Below are positions 1-8,439 of a stretch of DNA of 38,738 nucleotides, in pieces. Under the pieces are notes generated by a model. The model worked only from the letters and a program-made list of their open reading frames with translations, was not told the origin of the DNA and ran no database searches. Position 1 is the first letter of the stretch; every line of letters begins with the position of its first letter. A program made the translations under genes and the position numbers. The DNA is from Aneurinibacillus danicus (GTDB lineage Bacteria > Bacillota > Bacilli > Aneurinibacillales > Aneurinibacillaceae). The DNA lies in contig NZ_BJXX01000151.1 in assembly GCF_007991215.1 (NCBI RefSeq), forward strand, positions 1 through 38,738, read 5' to 3'.

Positions 1-31
1 ATTTTCACAAAAACAAGCAGGTAACATAACG

Positions 32-37
32 TATAAT
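32..37 (+). promoter_or_regulatory. Probable -10 element of the UvrC-like gene
   Basis: A TATAAT hexamer sits about 45 bases upstream of the ATG at 83. The -35 region would lie in the first bases of the window and is not convincing. The start codon has a good ribosome binding site, AGAGGGG, near 71-77. Confidence 0.4.
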
Positions 38-82
38 ATGGTAAAATAACAACCGAATGCACCACCGCAAAGAGGGGTTGTT

Positions 83-1093
83 ATGAAATATACCATTACT
101 CCCGGTTTTCATCTGACACTGCCTGAAAAGTGCGGAGTCTATCTGTACCGCGACAAAGACGACAACATCCTTTACATAGGCAAAGCCAAAAATTTAAAAA
201 AACGCATCTCAACCTATTTCTATAACAACAGACAGCACACATCGAAGATTAAACGCATGGTGCATGCGGCCCGTACCGTAGAACTGCGCTTTACCGCATC
301 CGAGCTCGAAGCGTTGCTGGTGGAAGCCCGGCTCATCCGCCGTCATCTTCCGCTGTACAATCGAGCGCTGCGCAATTACAAAGCGTATCCGTTTATCGTG
401 CTGCGCACCGATCTACCCTATCCATATCTGGAAATCTCGCGGGACGCCGTCATTTCGGGCGCCCTTTATTTCGGCCCATACCGCAAAGCGCACTGGCTGT
501 ATCCGGCAGTCGACGCACTGAATAACTGGCTGAAACTGCGGCGCTGTGCAGGACCGCTTCCCCATCACTCCTGCCTATACGCCGACTTAAAGCAATGCAT
601 GGCACCCTGTGTGGACAGCGCCCTGGATGTGCAGTACGCTTCTCATGTACAGAAAGCCATTGACGTGCTCGAATCCAGTCCCGCTATGCAAACTGAACTT
701 GAACGACTGCGTGACGTGAGCGCGGCTGAACTCCGTTTCGAAGAAGCACAGGAGTGGCAGTGGCTCATCGATCTAGCCCGCTATAACGGTCGGATTAAAC
801 GCTCCGTGGCGCGCCATCACGCACTCGTCATCTCCGCCGATCCGGAAGTCGGCTGCATCGGCCTCGTCATTGTCCATGGCCGTCTGATTGCGACGCTAAA
901 AACAGACTGCCTAACAGAAGCGAATACTGCCGATATGCTTGTCAAAGCGCGCGCGTTGTACGAACAAGCAAAAGGGACCATGGACGCTCCTACGGTAGAA
1001 GAAGTAGATGAGATGCTCATTATCGCTTCCTGGCTCGAAAATCATGCGGATACACTTACGGTGTATCCTCTGGACGTTTCGGTTCCCGTATAA
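83..1093 (+). CDS. Short UvrC-like GIY-YIG nuclease (336 aa)
   Basis: The N-terminal half looks like the 3' incision half of UvrC. GVY (18-20) and YIG (31-33) form the GIY-YIG core, with Arg41, a Glu in the ELEALLVEARLI segment and Asn93 in LYN as expected catalytic positions. Residues about 153-175 hold four cysteines in the arrangement of the UvrC cysteine cluster (RRC, SC, QC, APC), which in UvrC is reported to bind an iron-sulfur cluster. A UVR-like segment (ELRFEEAQEWQWLIDLARY) follows near 215-235. The RNase H-like nuclease and helix-hairpin-helix domains of full UvrC (about 600 aa) are absent, as in the Cho group. It probably makes a single 3' incision in nucleotide excision repair, or acts as a UvrC paralogue; this role is inferred. 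The start at 83 has a clear ribosome binding site. Confidence 0.85.
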   Translation: MKYTITPGFHLTLPEKCGVYLYRDKDDNILYIGKAKNLKKRISTYFYNNRQHTSKIKRMVHAARTVELRFTASELEALLVEARLIRRHLPLYNRALRNYKAYPFIVLRTDLPYPYLEISRDAVISGALYFGPYRKAHWLYPAVDALNNWLKLRRCAGPLPHHSCLYADLKQCMAPCVDSALDVQYASHVQKAIDVLESSPAMQTELERLRDVSAAELRFEEAQEWQWLIDLARYNGRIKRSVARHHALVISADPEVGCIGLVIVHGRLIATLKTDCLTEANTADMLVKARALYEQAKGTMDAPTVEEVDEMLIIASWLENHADTLTVYPLDVSVPV

Positions 1094-1098
1094 AAAAT

Positions 1099-1124
1099 CA
1101 GGCAGCCCGTCTCCGGGCTGCCTG
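1099..1124. terminator. Bidirectional hairpin terminator
   Basis: An 11-bp perfect stem (CAGGCAGCCCG / CGGGCTGCCTG) with a TCTC loop lies between the convergent UvrC-like and thioredoxin genes. On the minus strand it is followed by a run of T (ATTTTTTAT), so it mainly terminates the thioredoxin transcript. Confidence 0.85.
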
Positions 1125-1128
1125 CTGC

Positions 1129-1473
1129 TTATTTCTGCAGCGATTCCGCCACCTGCACGGCACGGTCCAAAAACGCCTCAATTTCTTCGCGCGTCTTGCC
1201 AGCCCGGCTGACGAAACGAACGAGCTCCTGTCCGCCGCGGAATGCGACGAAACTCGGAATGCCGAAGATATCGAGTTCCTGGGACAGCTCCGGGAATTTA
1301 TCCCGGTCCACACTGACAAATGTCAGCCTGTCCTGATACGCTTCTTCTACTTCAGGCATGAACGGATCGATGCGGTGACAGTCGGGGCACCAGTCGGTGT
1401 AGAATTTGGCGACCGTCAGCCGTTCCGATTCAATCGCTTCCTGGAACTGTTCAACGGTTTGTATTTCCTGCAT
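1129..1473 (-). CDS. Thioredoxin-family protein
   Basis: A 114-residue protein with a thioredoxin fold and the active-site motif WCPDC (in [15 protein letters not shown]), followed by the cis-Pro region GIPSFVAF. The Pro-Asp spacer differs from the Gly-Pro of classical TrxA, so this is a thioredoxin-like paralogue acting in the cytoplasm as a disulfide reductase, with partners unknown. No signal peptide or membrane segment is visible. The start at 1473 is preferred over the upstream GTG at 1491, because GAGGGAGGG lies seven bases before this ATG and the GTG is inside that ribosome binding site. It is divergent from the DUF2935 gene and convergent with the UvrC-like gene. Confidence 0.88.
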   Translation of the reverse strand: MQEIQTVEQFQEAIESERLTVAKFYTDWCPDCHRIDPFMPEVEEAYQDRLTFVSVDRDKFPELSQELDIFGIPSFVAFRGGQELVRFVSRAGKTREEIEAFLDRAVQVAESLQK

Positions 1474-1639
1474 ACGTTTTCCCTCCCTCACTCTTTATCT
1501 TACCTTTTCTGCATGAAAAATAACACTCTGCAACTCTCTTCTGTGGCTATATGACAAATTCCGTTTTCTAATTTCCCTCCCTTACTCATAACAATATAGT
1601 GTACGCAATTCTAAGAAAAAGAGTAAAGGAGGAAGCCAA

Positions 1640-2446
1640 ATGTCGAACCTGTTTGTCGAGCGTTCGCTGGAAGAGATTCGCTTCTGGAGCCGGATTATGA
1701 AAGAGCACGCTCTTTTCCTGCGCCTTGGCTTTACGGTGGATCAACCGAAGCTTGTTCAGGAAGCCGACCATTTCTATAATGTGTTCGAAAATATTGAAGA
1801 ACGCGCCGCAGCGTTTACGTCCGACAGCGACCGGGAACAAATTGCACGCTTTAACATGGAGGTCTACCAGGCAACTACACATATTTGGGCGTTTAAACGC
1901 AAAGTGCTTGGGCTTATTCTCTCCTGCCAAATCATCACGAACAATTACCCCCTGCTCGTCGACCACGTCAGCCGCGAAGCGGCCTATTTCATGAATCGGC
2001 TCGAACAACTTAACAAAGGCATTCTCGAACCTCTGCCGGACGCCATCATTAATGAAAACGTCTTTTTCCTCCGGTTGATGGCCGACCATGCCAAATTCAT
2101 CGCGCATCTATTGGACCCTTCCGAACGCAATCTGATTGCCGATGCGAACGATTTCAGCTACCAGTTCGACCAATTGCTGTTCCAGGCGGTGGACTTGGAA
2201 TCAATGCGGCCGGAATCACAGACGGGGCCGATGCTAACACGTTTCATCGAAGAAAACCGTCCGGCCGTACAATCGCTTCGTGATTTCAAACAGACGGCCC
2301 GGGAGCTTATCGAGGAGTGCCGCCTGCGCAGCAACATTCACCCTCTGCTGGCGGATCATACGTTCCGGGAAGCCAATCGGTTTCTGGAGCTCTTGGATCG
2401 CTTTGAAGCCAGCCTGACCGCAGGATCGAACAGTCTGCTTAAATAA
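1640..2446 (+). CDS. DUF2935 family protein
   Basis: A 268-residue, all-helical, soluble protein. Two similar halves are visible: each opens with a helix carrying FW..IM.EHA or FFLRLMADHAKF and continues with a helix carrying DHVSREA or DHTFREA. These repeated His and Glu positions resemble a four-helix metal-binding bundle of ferritin or hemerythrin type. DUF2935 is common in Bacillus; its biochemical role is not established as far as I know. The ribosome binding site AAAGGAGGAAG lies just before the ATG. The stop overlaps the tail of the convergent CoA-transferase gene by 8 bases, and no terminator is visible between them. Confidence 0.85.
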   Translation: MSNLFVERSLEEIRFWSRIMKEHALFLRLGFTVDQPKLVQEADHFYNVFENIEERAAAFTSDSDREQIARFNMEVYQATTHIWAFKRKVLGLILSCQIITNNYPLLVDHVSREAAYFMNRLEQLNKGILEPLPDAIINENVFFLRLMADHAKFIAHLLDPSERNLIADANDFSYQFDQLLFQAVDLESMRPESQTGPMLTRFIEENRPAVQSLRDFKQTARELIEECRLRSNIHPLLADHTFREANRFLELLDRFEASLTAGSNSLLK

Positions 2447-3611
2447 TCTGTCTTTCTCTTAAATTCTGAATAGCATTGTCATCATACCCTGCTTCTCGCA
2501 GCACTTCTTCCGTATTGGCTCCACGGGTCGGCGGAAATGACTGCGATTCGAGCTGCGATTCATCAAGCAGCGGATTTTTCACCTGGGTAACGGTCGGATA
2601 TGCGTCCCAGTGCGCAAACATGCGGCGCGCCTGCAGGTGCTCATCCTGCAGTGCTTCTTCAAGCGACAGGACCGGAGTCAAACAGACATCCTCCTCTTTA
2701 AACATGCGCATGATTTCAGCAGAAGTGTGCTCTTTAAAATACGCAGCGACTTCTTCCTTCATCCGCGGCTGCTTGTCCAACTGCCAATAATCAGGCATAT
2801 GGTTATCGAGTCCGGCCACCTCGCAGAACCGCTTCCAGAACTTCGCTTCCAGCGCACCGAGCGCCATCCACTTTCCGTCCCGTGTCTCATATACGTTATA
2901 GCACGCCAGGGCGCCGGTCAGCGGGTTGAATGCCGCCCGGCCGTTTTCTTTAGCCGCCAGGTGGTAGCTGAGCGCCGGAATCATGAATGGCAGTACACCA
3001 TCCGTCATGGAAATATCTATGTATGCTCCTTCCCCCGTACGTTCCCGCTGAATGGCAGCCAGCAGAATCCCGCTCACCGCATGCATCGTTCCCGCTCCAA
3101 TATCAGCGATTTGCACCGGAGGAAGGCAAGCCGCAGGAGAAGGTCCCGCTTGAATGGCTTCATGAAGCAGGCCGGTAAATCCAATATAATTCAAGTCATG
3201 TCCCGCTTTCTCCGCGTACGGCCCGTTCTGTCCGTAACCGGTAATTGAGCAGTAGATGAGTCGCGTATTCTCTTCGCGCAATGTATCATAATCCAGGCCA
3301 AGTCTATGCATGACGCCGGGTCGGAATCCCTCGACTAGAATGTCCGCTTCGCGTGCAAGACGGCGCATCACCTCTTTGCCTTCATTATGCTGCAGGTTAA
3401 GCGTTACGCTTTTCTTCCCGCGGTTGACCAATTGATACAGCGCCCCGGCTCCGGCCAGCATCGGCTCCATATCGCGCGCATAATCCCCCAGTGCAGGATC
3501 TTCAATTTTAATTACATCAGCTCCATAGTCAGCCAAATACATCGTGCACAGCGGTCCCGGGAGCAGACGGGTTAAATCCAACACTTTCATTCCTTTTAAC
3601 GCCTGGTGCAT
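2439..3611 (-). CDS. CaiB/BaiF class III CoA-transferase family, AMACR-like racemase
   Basis: A 390-residue protein of the CaiB/BaiF family (class III CoA transferases and alpha-methylacyl-CoA racemase). It starts with the typical VLDLTRLLPGPLCTMYLADYGADVIKIE. The set His138 (GHDLNY), Asp170 (IADIGAG) and Glu255 (GALEAKFW) matches the His/Asp/Glu set of bacterial MCR and AMACR rather than the single catalytic Asp of formyl-CoA transferase, so 2-methylacyl-CoA racemization is the better guess. It would act in cytoplasmic branched-chain or methyl-branched fatty acid catabolism. The start follows GAAGGGATGGT. It stands alone on the minus strand, downstream of the pseudokinase gene, so its substrate is not indicated by neighbours. 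Confidence 0.85.
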   Translation of the reverse strand: MHQALKGMKVLDLTRLLPGPLCTMYLADYGADVIKIEDPALGDYARDMEPMLAGAGALYQLVNRGKKSVTLNLQHNEGKEVMRRLAREADILVEGFRPGVMHRLGLDYDTLREENTRLIYCSITGYGQNGPYAEKAGHDLNYIGFTGLLHEAIQAGPSPAACLPPVQIADIGAGTMHAVSGILLAAIQRERTGEGAYIDISMTDGVLPFMIPALSYHLAAKENGRAAFNPLTGALACYNVYETRDGKWMALGALEAKFWKRFCEVAGLDNHMPDYWQLDKQPRMKEEVAAYFKEHTSAEIMRMFKEEDVCLTPVLSLEEALQDEHLQARRMFAHWDAYPTVTQVKNPLLDESQLESQSFPPTRGANTEEVLREAGYDDNAIQNLRERQII

Positions 3612-3652
3612 ACCATCCCTTCTTTCTGCTTATTTTTTTTCCTATAAACGAA

Positions 3653-3674
3653 AATAGCACACTACGGTGCTATT
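3653..3674 (-). terminator. Possible weak terminator after the PASTA protein
   Basis: AATAGCAC / GTGCTATT forms an 8-bp stem with a six-base loop just beyond the stop at 3697. On the minus strand it is followed only by TTTCG, so the U-tract is poor and termination is uncertain. Confidence 0.4.
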
Positions 3675-3696
3675 GAAAATGAAATCAGTCCATCTT

Positions 3697-4869
3697 TTAT
3701 TCACTTACCCATAATTCAACGACTTCTACCCGGGACATTTTCTCTCCTGCCGCCGGATTTTGCTTAAGTACCGTACCTTTTTTGTGCAAAGACGACTCAA
3801 GGTAATATTTATAGCGGAGTCCCGCCTGATTCAACTGCTGTCCGGCTTCCGCAAGCGTCAGTCCCTCTACGTCAGGCACCTCGACACCCCGGTTGTTTTC
3901 CTCTTGTACCGATTCATTCTGCGTCTGCGGAGATACCGCATCCACCGATTTGGCAGAGCTGGGCTTGTCGTTTTGCATAAAAGAGAACGCCGTTATGCAC
4001 ACAATGGCGACAAGGGCGATGACTGCCACCCGTTTGGCAGGAAGATTAAAGCGCGCGCCTGACTTCTGCTTCACATTCCTCACGGATTTTCCGCGTGTAC
4101 GGGTGCTTCGGGGAATATATGCCGCCTCTTCTCCGTCCGATGCTTCCGGCGCTGTCTCTATTGCGGACGGACGGATGCCTCCCTGATTTTTTTTGATATA
4201 GTGGTACAACGACGTTATGTCTTCAAGCGTCTGCGCCAGCATGCGATCATACTGTTCGACGCCTTTCTTCTCTTCTCTGCGCCAGATTGCCCGCAGCGAC
4301 TTGCGAATGATAAACGGATCGCCCGGATAAGCAAGCGCCATCTCTTCAATCATCTGCGTAATCGGAAGCTCGATATCGACTTCACCAAACATCAGGTGAT
4401 GCATCAAGCGGAATATGTCGCTAATCTCGCGGCCGACTCGTTCCTCGCGAACGTCCCAGCTATTCACCACTTTTACCTCACCGGCTTCCGTCAGCCAGAG
4501 GTTGTGTTTCGTGAGCAGCAGGCCGCGGCCTTTCATCCGGCTCGCTTCCTGCAGAATTTGTACAAACTGACGGGCCATCCCGAGCGCCTCTTTCAGCGAG
4601 AGCCGATTCGTTCTGGATGCCTGGTCCAACAGTAAGCCGGGCACGTATTCGAGCACAACGAACCCTTCCTTCTCCGTCTCGCCCCGGTCAAGAACCTGCA
4701 GCACAGAGGAGCCGTGCATCAACTTCTCCGGCTGTGCGGTCGCGAGAGGGAAAATGTAGAGAAGAATGTCCCGCCGCAGGATGCTGTCATGTCCGCGGTG
4801 CAGTTGGCCTTCATCGCCTGCATACAGCAGCGTATCCGGCACATAGCGCTCATACAACCCTCTTTTCAT
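3697..4869 (-). CDS. Membrane-anchored pseudokinase-like protein with one PASTA domain
   Basis: Residues about 5-230 resemble a Hanks-type Ser/Thr kinase, but the catalytic loop reads KGRGLLLTKHNLWLT with no HRD Asp, and the DFG position reads VVNSWD, so catalysis is unlikely. A basic linker (RTRGKSVRNVKQKSG) leads to one transmembrane helix (about 281-300). Outside the membrane is a single PASTA domain (about 331-391) starting VEVPDVEGLTLAEA. The architecture is that of PrkC/PknB, which sense muropeptides, but with one PASTA repeat instead of three or more and a degenerate kinase. It may be a wall-sensing scaffold; this is inference. ATG at 4869 is chosen; TTG at 4875 is possible. The gene start overlaps the end of the RCK_C gene, so translational coupling is likely. 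Confidence 0.75.
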   Translation of the reverse strand: MKRGLYERYVPDTLLYAGDEGQLHRGHDSILRRDILLYIFPLATAQPEKLMHGSSVLQVLDRGETEKEGFVVLEYVPGLLLDQASRTNRLSLKEALGMARQFVQILQEASRMKGRGLLLTKHNLWLTEAGEVKVVNSWDVREERVGREISDIFRLMHHLMFGEVDIELPITQMIEEMALAYPGDPFIIRKSLRAIWRREEKKGVEQYDRMLAQTLEDITSLYHYIKKNQGGIRPSAIETAPEASDGEEAAYIPRSTRTRGKSVRNVKQKSGARFNLPAKRVAVIALVAIVCITAFSFMQNDKPSSAKSVDAVSPQTQNESVQEENNRGVEVPDVEGLTLAEAGQQLNQAGLRYKYYLESSLHKKGTVLKQNPAAGEKMSRVEVVELWVSE

Positions 4870-5164
4870 AAACAATCAAACCCCTTATCTTGTTTTTCAT
4901 TGTATCTCTAGTTTGGATTCCCCCACTGAGAATGAAAAACTTTCGGATGTTCTCGATATCCCCATATACCAACACCTTATCCCCGGGCTGTACCGTCGTA
5001 TTGCCCGTCGGATTTTTGATGATATGGTTGTTTCTCTTTCTATTCATGATTTTCACATCTTGCTGCGCTAAATTCAACTCTTTTAGCGCAATATTTACAA
5101 TGCCAATATGCGCTTCTGTTACGTGAAACTGGCGCATTACATACGTTCCGTCGATGTAAAACAC
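4850..5164 (-). CDS. Small RCK_C (TrkA-C)-like protein
   Basis: A 104-residue protein whose middle (about 15-75) fits a TrkA C-terminal domain, ending in the hallmark TTVQPGDKVLVYGDIENIRKF. Such domains bind ligands such as c-di-AMP in potassium transport regulators (KtrA, KhtT); no NAD-binding RCK_N domain or transporter is present here. GTG at 5164 gives the longest form, but its GAAGAAGAG ribosome binding site abuts the start codon, so ATG at 5137 is an alternative. Its 3' end overlaps the pseudokinase start by about 20 bases. This suggests the pair works together, perhaps linking a nucleotide or ion signal to the wall-facing protein; this is inference. Confidence 0.65.
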   Translation of the reverse strand: MFYIDGTYVMRQFHVTEAHIGIVNIALKELNLAQQDVKIMNRKRNNHIIKNPTGNTTVQPGDKVLVYGDIENIRKFFILSGGIQTRDTMKNKIRGLIVYEKRVV

Positions 5165-5269
5165 CTCTTCTTCTACTACTTAATACTATGGAGAGATCCG
5201 TCTGGTATGCAAGCAAAATTTCATCGTTTCTTCGGTGAAGACAGCAACGTCTTCGTCATCTAACGCAAA

Positions 5270-5299
5270 AAATCCCCCGCCTTGCAAGGCAGGGGATTT
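5270..5299 (-). terminator. Terminator of the dicarboxylate symporter gene
   Basis: A long hairpin, AAATCCCC.GCCTTG / CAAGGC.GGGGATTT with one C/A mismatch, is followed on the minus strand by TTTTTTGCG. It lies just after the stop at 5309. Confidence 0.85.
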
Positions 5300-5308
5300 G
5301 CATTTTAA

Positions 5309-6583
5309 TTAGTTGTTTTCGGCTGCACGACCAAAGTTTTTCAGATACGTGTTGGCCTCTTCTTTATCGAATTGACCTTCCCATTTGGACATGACAATCG
5401 CCGCAACACTATTACCCACTACGTTAACCACCGTACGCATCATATCAAGCAGGCGGTCGATACCCGCAATAAATGCAAGCCCTTCGAGCGGAATACCGAC
5501 AGAGCCAAGCGTTGCCAGCAGTACAACGAAGGAAAGTCCCGGTACACCGGCAATCCCTTTCGACGTCAGCATCAGCACAAGCGCGAACGTAATCTGCTGA
5601 CCGATAGACAGGTCAATGCCATACATCTGTGCGATGAAAATACCGGCCAGCGCTTGATACAGCGTACTACCGTCCAGATTGAATGAGTAGCCTGTCGGAA
5701 TAACGAAGGACACGATTCCTTTCGGACATCCCATTTTCTCAAGTTTTTCCATAATACGCGGAAGTACCGCTTCACTACTTGCAGTAGAATAAGCAAGCAG
5801 CAACTCTTCTTTCAACATAGCCATCAGGCGGAAGATGTTCACGCCTGCCCACTTCGAAACAGCACCAAGAACTACTACCATGAAGAAAATCATCGTCAGG
5901 TATACAACAATCATCAGCTTACCAAGCGGAATAAGTGACGCAACACCGAACTTGGAAACCGTCACCCCAATGAGCGCAAATACACCGAACGGGGCAAATT
6001 TCATAACCATATTGGTCAGGTTAAACATTGTTTCTGCAATTAATTCAAAGAAGTGAATAACCGGTTTACCGCGCTCACCCAGCTTGGCCAATGCCAGACC
6101 GAACATAACAGCGAAGAAGATAATCGCCAGGTTATCTCCGTTGGCCATCGCGTCCACAATGTTCGTCGGAACGATATTCACCAGCGTTTCGGCAAAGCCG
6201 TGCGACTTCGTTTCTTCTGTCGTATTCACATATTTACTAATGTCTGACTGCGCCAGGTTGTTCATGTTAATGCCGGCACCCGGCTGGAAGATATTCGCCA
6301 CCAACAAACCGATAACAATCGCAATGGTTGTGATGACCTCGAAGTAAAGAATCGTTTTCCCGCCAAGTCGGCTGAGGTTTTTTCCGGTGCCGACACCAGC
6401 AACACCGACAATCAAAGTAGAAATGATAATCGGTACGACGATCATTTTAATCAAGTGAATGAAAATTGCTCCAATCGGATCAAGAATCTCTGCCACCTTC
6501 GGATTACCATAAAAAATGGCTCCTACGGCGATACCAAGAATCAGACCGAGGAAAATTTGCCATACAAGTCCGAACTTCCTCAT
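5309..6583 (-). CDS. Sodium or proton/dicarboxylate (glutamate) symporter, DAACS family
   Basis: A 424-residue membrane carrier of the GltP/GltT/DctA family. It shows the Ser-rich reentrant loop (AYSTASSEAVLP), the helix 7 segment containing FNLDGSTLYQ and the second reentrant loop MLTSKGIAGVPG. These build the substrate and cation site in glutamate transporter homologues. The expected eight helices are visible. It imports acidic amino acids or C4-dicarboxylates; the sequence alone does not settle which. The ribosome binding site (AAAGCGGTG) is weak. It is a single gene with its own terminator downstream, and the previous transcription unit (ispG) is closed by two terminators upstream. Confidence 0.9.
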   Translation of the reverse strand: MRKFGLVWQIFLGLILGIAVGAIFYGNPKVAEILDPIGAIFIHLIKMIVVPIIISTLIVGVAGVGTGKNLSRLGGKTILYFEVITTIAIVIGLLVANIFQPGAGINMNNLAQSDISKYVNTTEETKSHGFAETLVNIVPTNIVDAMANGDNLAIIFFAVMFGLALAKLGERGKPVIHFFELIAETMFNLTNMVMKFAPFGVFALIGVTVSKFGVASLIPLGKLMIVVYLTMIFFMVVVLGAVSKWAGVNIFRLMAMLKEELLLAYSTASSEAVLPRIMEKLEKMGCPKGIVSFVIPTGYSFNLDGSTLYQALAGIFIAQMYGIDLSIGQQITFALVLMLTSKGIAGVPGLSFVVLLATLGSVGIPLEGLAFIAGIDRLLDMMRTVVNVVGNSVAAIVMSKWEGQFDKEEANTYLKNFGRAAENN

Positions 6584-6700
6584 ATTGTCACCGCTTTCAT
6601 TTAGAATGTATCATTTACGTTAACTTTTCATAAACTAAGTGTAATTTCGATCGACAGGATTCTACATGAAACTTTAAAAAAATACATTTGAAATAAAAAA

Positions 6701-6719
6701 TCACCCATAAAATGGGTGA
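6701..6719 (-). terminator. Second terminator after ispG
   Basis: TCACCCAT-AAA-ATGGGTGA forms an 8-bp stem followed on the minus strand by TTTTTTATT. It is the second of two tandem terminators isolating ispG from the symporter gene. Confidence 0.75.
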
Positions 6720-6755
6720 AAAAAGAGTGAACTTTTCCTGGTATGTTATCTATAT

Positions 6756-6790
6756 AAAAGGGGTGGGAACATCAAGTTCCCACCCCTTTT
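6756..6790 (-). terminator. Strong terminator after ispG
   Basis: A 15-bp perfect stem (AAAAGGGGTGGGAAC / GTTCCCACCCCTTTT) with a five-base loop lies about 46 bases after the ispG stop. It is symmetric and could work on both strands. Confidence 0.88.
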
Positions 6791-6836
6791 ATCAACAGCT
6801 TCAAACGGTTCCAACCGTCTTTCTTCTATTATAATA

Positions 6837-7940
6837 TTACTTCATGTGCGCCGGTCTGGGCAGCGATCCGGTTCGAGCGTAAATTTCTGCCAGCTCGTCG
6901 ATTTCTTTCTTCAGTTCGTCGACCAGCTTCTCCTCCGGAATCTTACGCGCGATTTCCCCATGCTTGAAGAGGAGTCCTTCGCCGCGCGCGCCGGCGATCC
7001 CGATATCCGCTTCGCGTGCCTCGCCCGGTCCGTTCACCGCGCAGCCGAGCACGGCTACTTTAATCGGCGCTTTCACTTTCGAGATATAGTCTTCAATTTC
7101 ATTCGCGATAGAAATCAGATCAATCTCAATTCGGCCGCAGGTCGGGCAGGAAATCAGCGTCGCTGCGTCAGACAGCAGGCCGAATGTCTTCAGCAGTTCA
7201 CGGCCCACCTTAATTTCTTCTACAGGATCGGCGCTCAGTGAGACGCGCATCGTTGAGCCGATGCCCTGCGCCAGCAGCGTGCCGAGTCCTGCCGCACTTT
7301 TTACCGTACCTGCGAACAGCGTACCGGCCTCGGTGATCCCTAAATGCAGCGGATAGTTGAATGCGGCCGCCGCCTTCTGGTACGCCTCGATCGCAAGCGG
7401 TACATTAGATGCCTTAAGTGATACAATAATGTCATGGAAATCAAGCTCTTCGAGAATCGAAATATGGTGCAGGGCACTCTCCACCATCGCGTCTGCCGTC
7501 GGGTAGCCGTACTTCTCCAACAAATGCTTCTCCAGCGACCCGGCGTTTACTCCGATACGAATCGGGACACCGTTCGCTTTGCACGCACGGACTACTTCTT
7601 CTACTTTTTCGCGTTTGCCGATGTTGCCCGGATTAATTCGTACTTTATCAATCCCGTTCTCGATCGCCTTAAGCGCAAGCTTATAGTCAAAATGAATATC
7701 GGAAACGAGCGGGATGGAGACATTTCGCTTAATTTCCTTAATGGCTTCCGCCGCTTCCATGTTATTTACGGTTACACGCACAATCTGGCAGCCCGCTTCT
7801 TCAAGGCGGTGAATCTGCTCCACCGTCGCTTTCACGTCTGCGGTCTTAGTGGTCGTCATGCTCTGCACAATGACCTGATCGCTGCCGCCGATTGTCAAAT
7901 TCCCTACCTTAACAGGTCTGGTCTGTGTACGATGATACAT
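6837..7940 (-). CDS. ispG: (E)-4-hydroxy-3-methylbut-2-enyl-diphosphate synthase
   Basis: A 367-residue IspG (GcpE), the [4Fe-4S] enzyme of the MEP isoprenoid pathway that reductively opens methylerythritol cyclodiphosphate to HMBPP. The N-terminal TIM-barrel part begins [14 protein letters not shown]-like and contains [13 protein letters not shown]. The C-terminal cluster domain shows Cys265, Cys268 (SCPTCGR), Cys300 ([11 protein letters not shown]) and Glu307, the known iron-sulfur ligands. Length is as expected for the bacterial two-domain form. The start at 7940 has AAAGGAG eight bases upstream. It is monocistronic, with a double terminator. Confidence 0.97.
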   Translation of the reverse strand: MYHRTQTRPVKVGNLTIGGSDQVIVQSMTTTKTADVKATVEQIHRLEEAGCQIVRVTVNNMEAAEAIKEIKRNVSIPLVSDIHFDYKLALKAIENGIDKVRINPGNIGKREKVEEVVRACKANGVPIRIGVNAGSLEKHLLEKYGYPTADAMVESALHHISILEELDFHDIIVSLKASNVPLAIEAYQKAAAAFNYPLHLGITEAGTLFAGTVKSAAGLGTLLAQGIGSTMRVSLSADPVEEIKVGRELLKTFGLLSDAATLISCPTCGRIEIDLISIANEIEDYISKVKAPIKVAVLGCAVNGPGEAREADIGIAGARGEGLLFKHGEIARKIPEEKLVDELKKEIDELAEIYARTGSLPRPAHMK

Positions 7941-7998
7941 CTCTCGTGCTCCTTTTCAGGATAAATTTGTTGCTCACCTTCTCTATCTTATCACAAAA

Positions 7999-8100
7999 TC
8001 AAGGGAGCGAGAATGCATCACGCACATATATGACGGCCTGTCCCACGTCTTCCGGCAGCTCCTCAAGCCCAGTATTACGGACATCTTCCTTTGTTTGCAT
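7999..8100 (-). CDS. Possible 33-residue small protein
   Basis: An ATG three bases after the stop of the 65-residue gene opens a 33-codon frame (MQTKEDVRNTGLEELPEDVG and onward, ending AFSLP). The composition is acidic and protein-like. No clear ribosome binding site precedes it, so expression would depend on coupling to the upstream gene. Nothing recognisable in function. It could also be the displaced tail of a once longer gene. Confidence 0.35.
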   Translation of the reverse strand: MQTKEDVRNTGLEELPEDVGQAVIYVRDAFSLP

Positions 8101-8103
8101 GGA

Positions 8104-8301
8104 TTATACTTCAAACAACCGGTTGACATCTACGCCCCTCTCTTTCAAAATTTGCCGCAGCACCTGTTTGTGCTGCCGCTCGGTATACGTATTCATACCA
8201 AGCGTGAGTGCGGCTGACATTTCAATATCGTACAAAATATCTTCAAGCTCGTTCGTCGGCAAACTGTTATAACGGTCATACAAGTTTTTGATATCGCTCA
8301 T
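8104..8301 (-). CDS. Small hypothetical protein (65 aa)
   Basis: A 65-residue, helical, charged protein (MSDIKNLYDRYNSLPTNELE and onward). The start is well supported by GGGGGG eight bases upstream. No motif, cysteine or membrane segment is recognised. It lies between ispG and the phosphatase gene on the same strand. A second, shorter frame follows three bases after its stop. Confidence 0.65.
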   Translation of the reverse strand: MSDIKNLYDRYNSLPTNELEDILYDIEMSAALTLGMNTYTERQHKQVLRQILKERGVDVNRLFEV

Positions 8302-8439
8302 TTCCGATTCCCCCCATTTTAGAAATTAAAGATGAGAATAAAGGGAAAATGTTAGAAATCACACAGAAAAAGACGATCGTTTTTTTCTGCCCTTTTACCT
8401 TCCATCTTTCTATTCTCCCTTGTATATTTTATGTCCCGC

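Noticed and set aside
1586-2107. 173-codon minus-strand frame
   Set aside because: Antisense shadow of the DUF2935 gene, which has an excellent ribosome binding site and family motifs.
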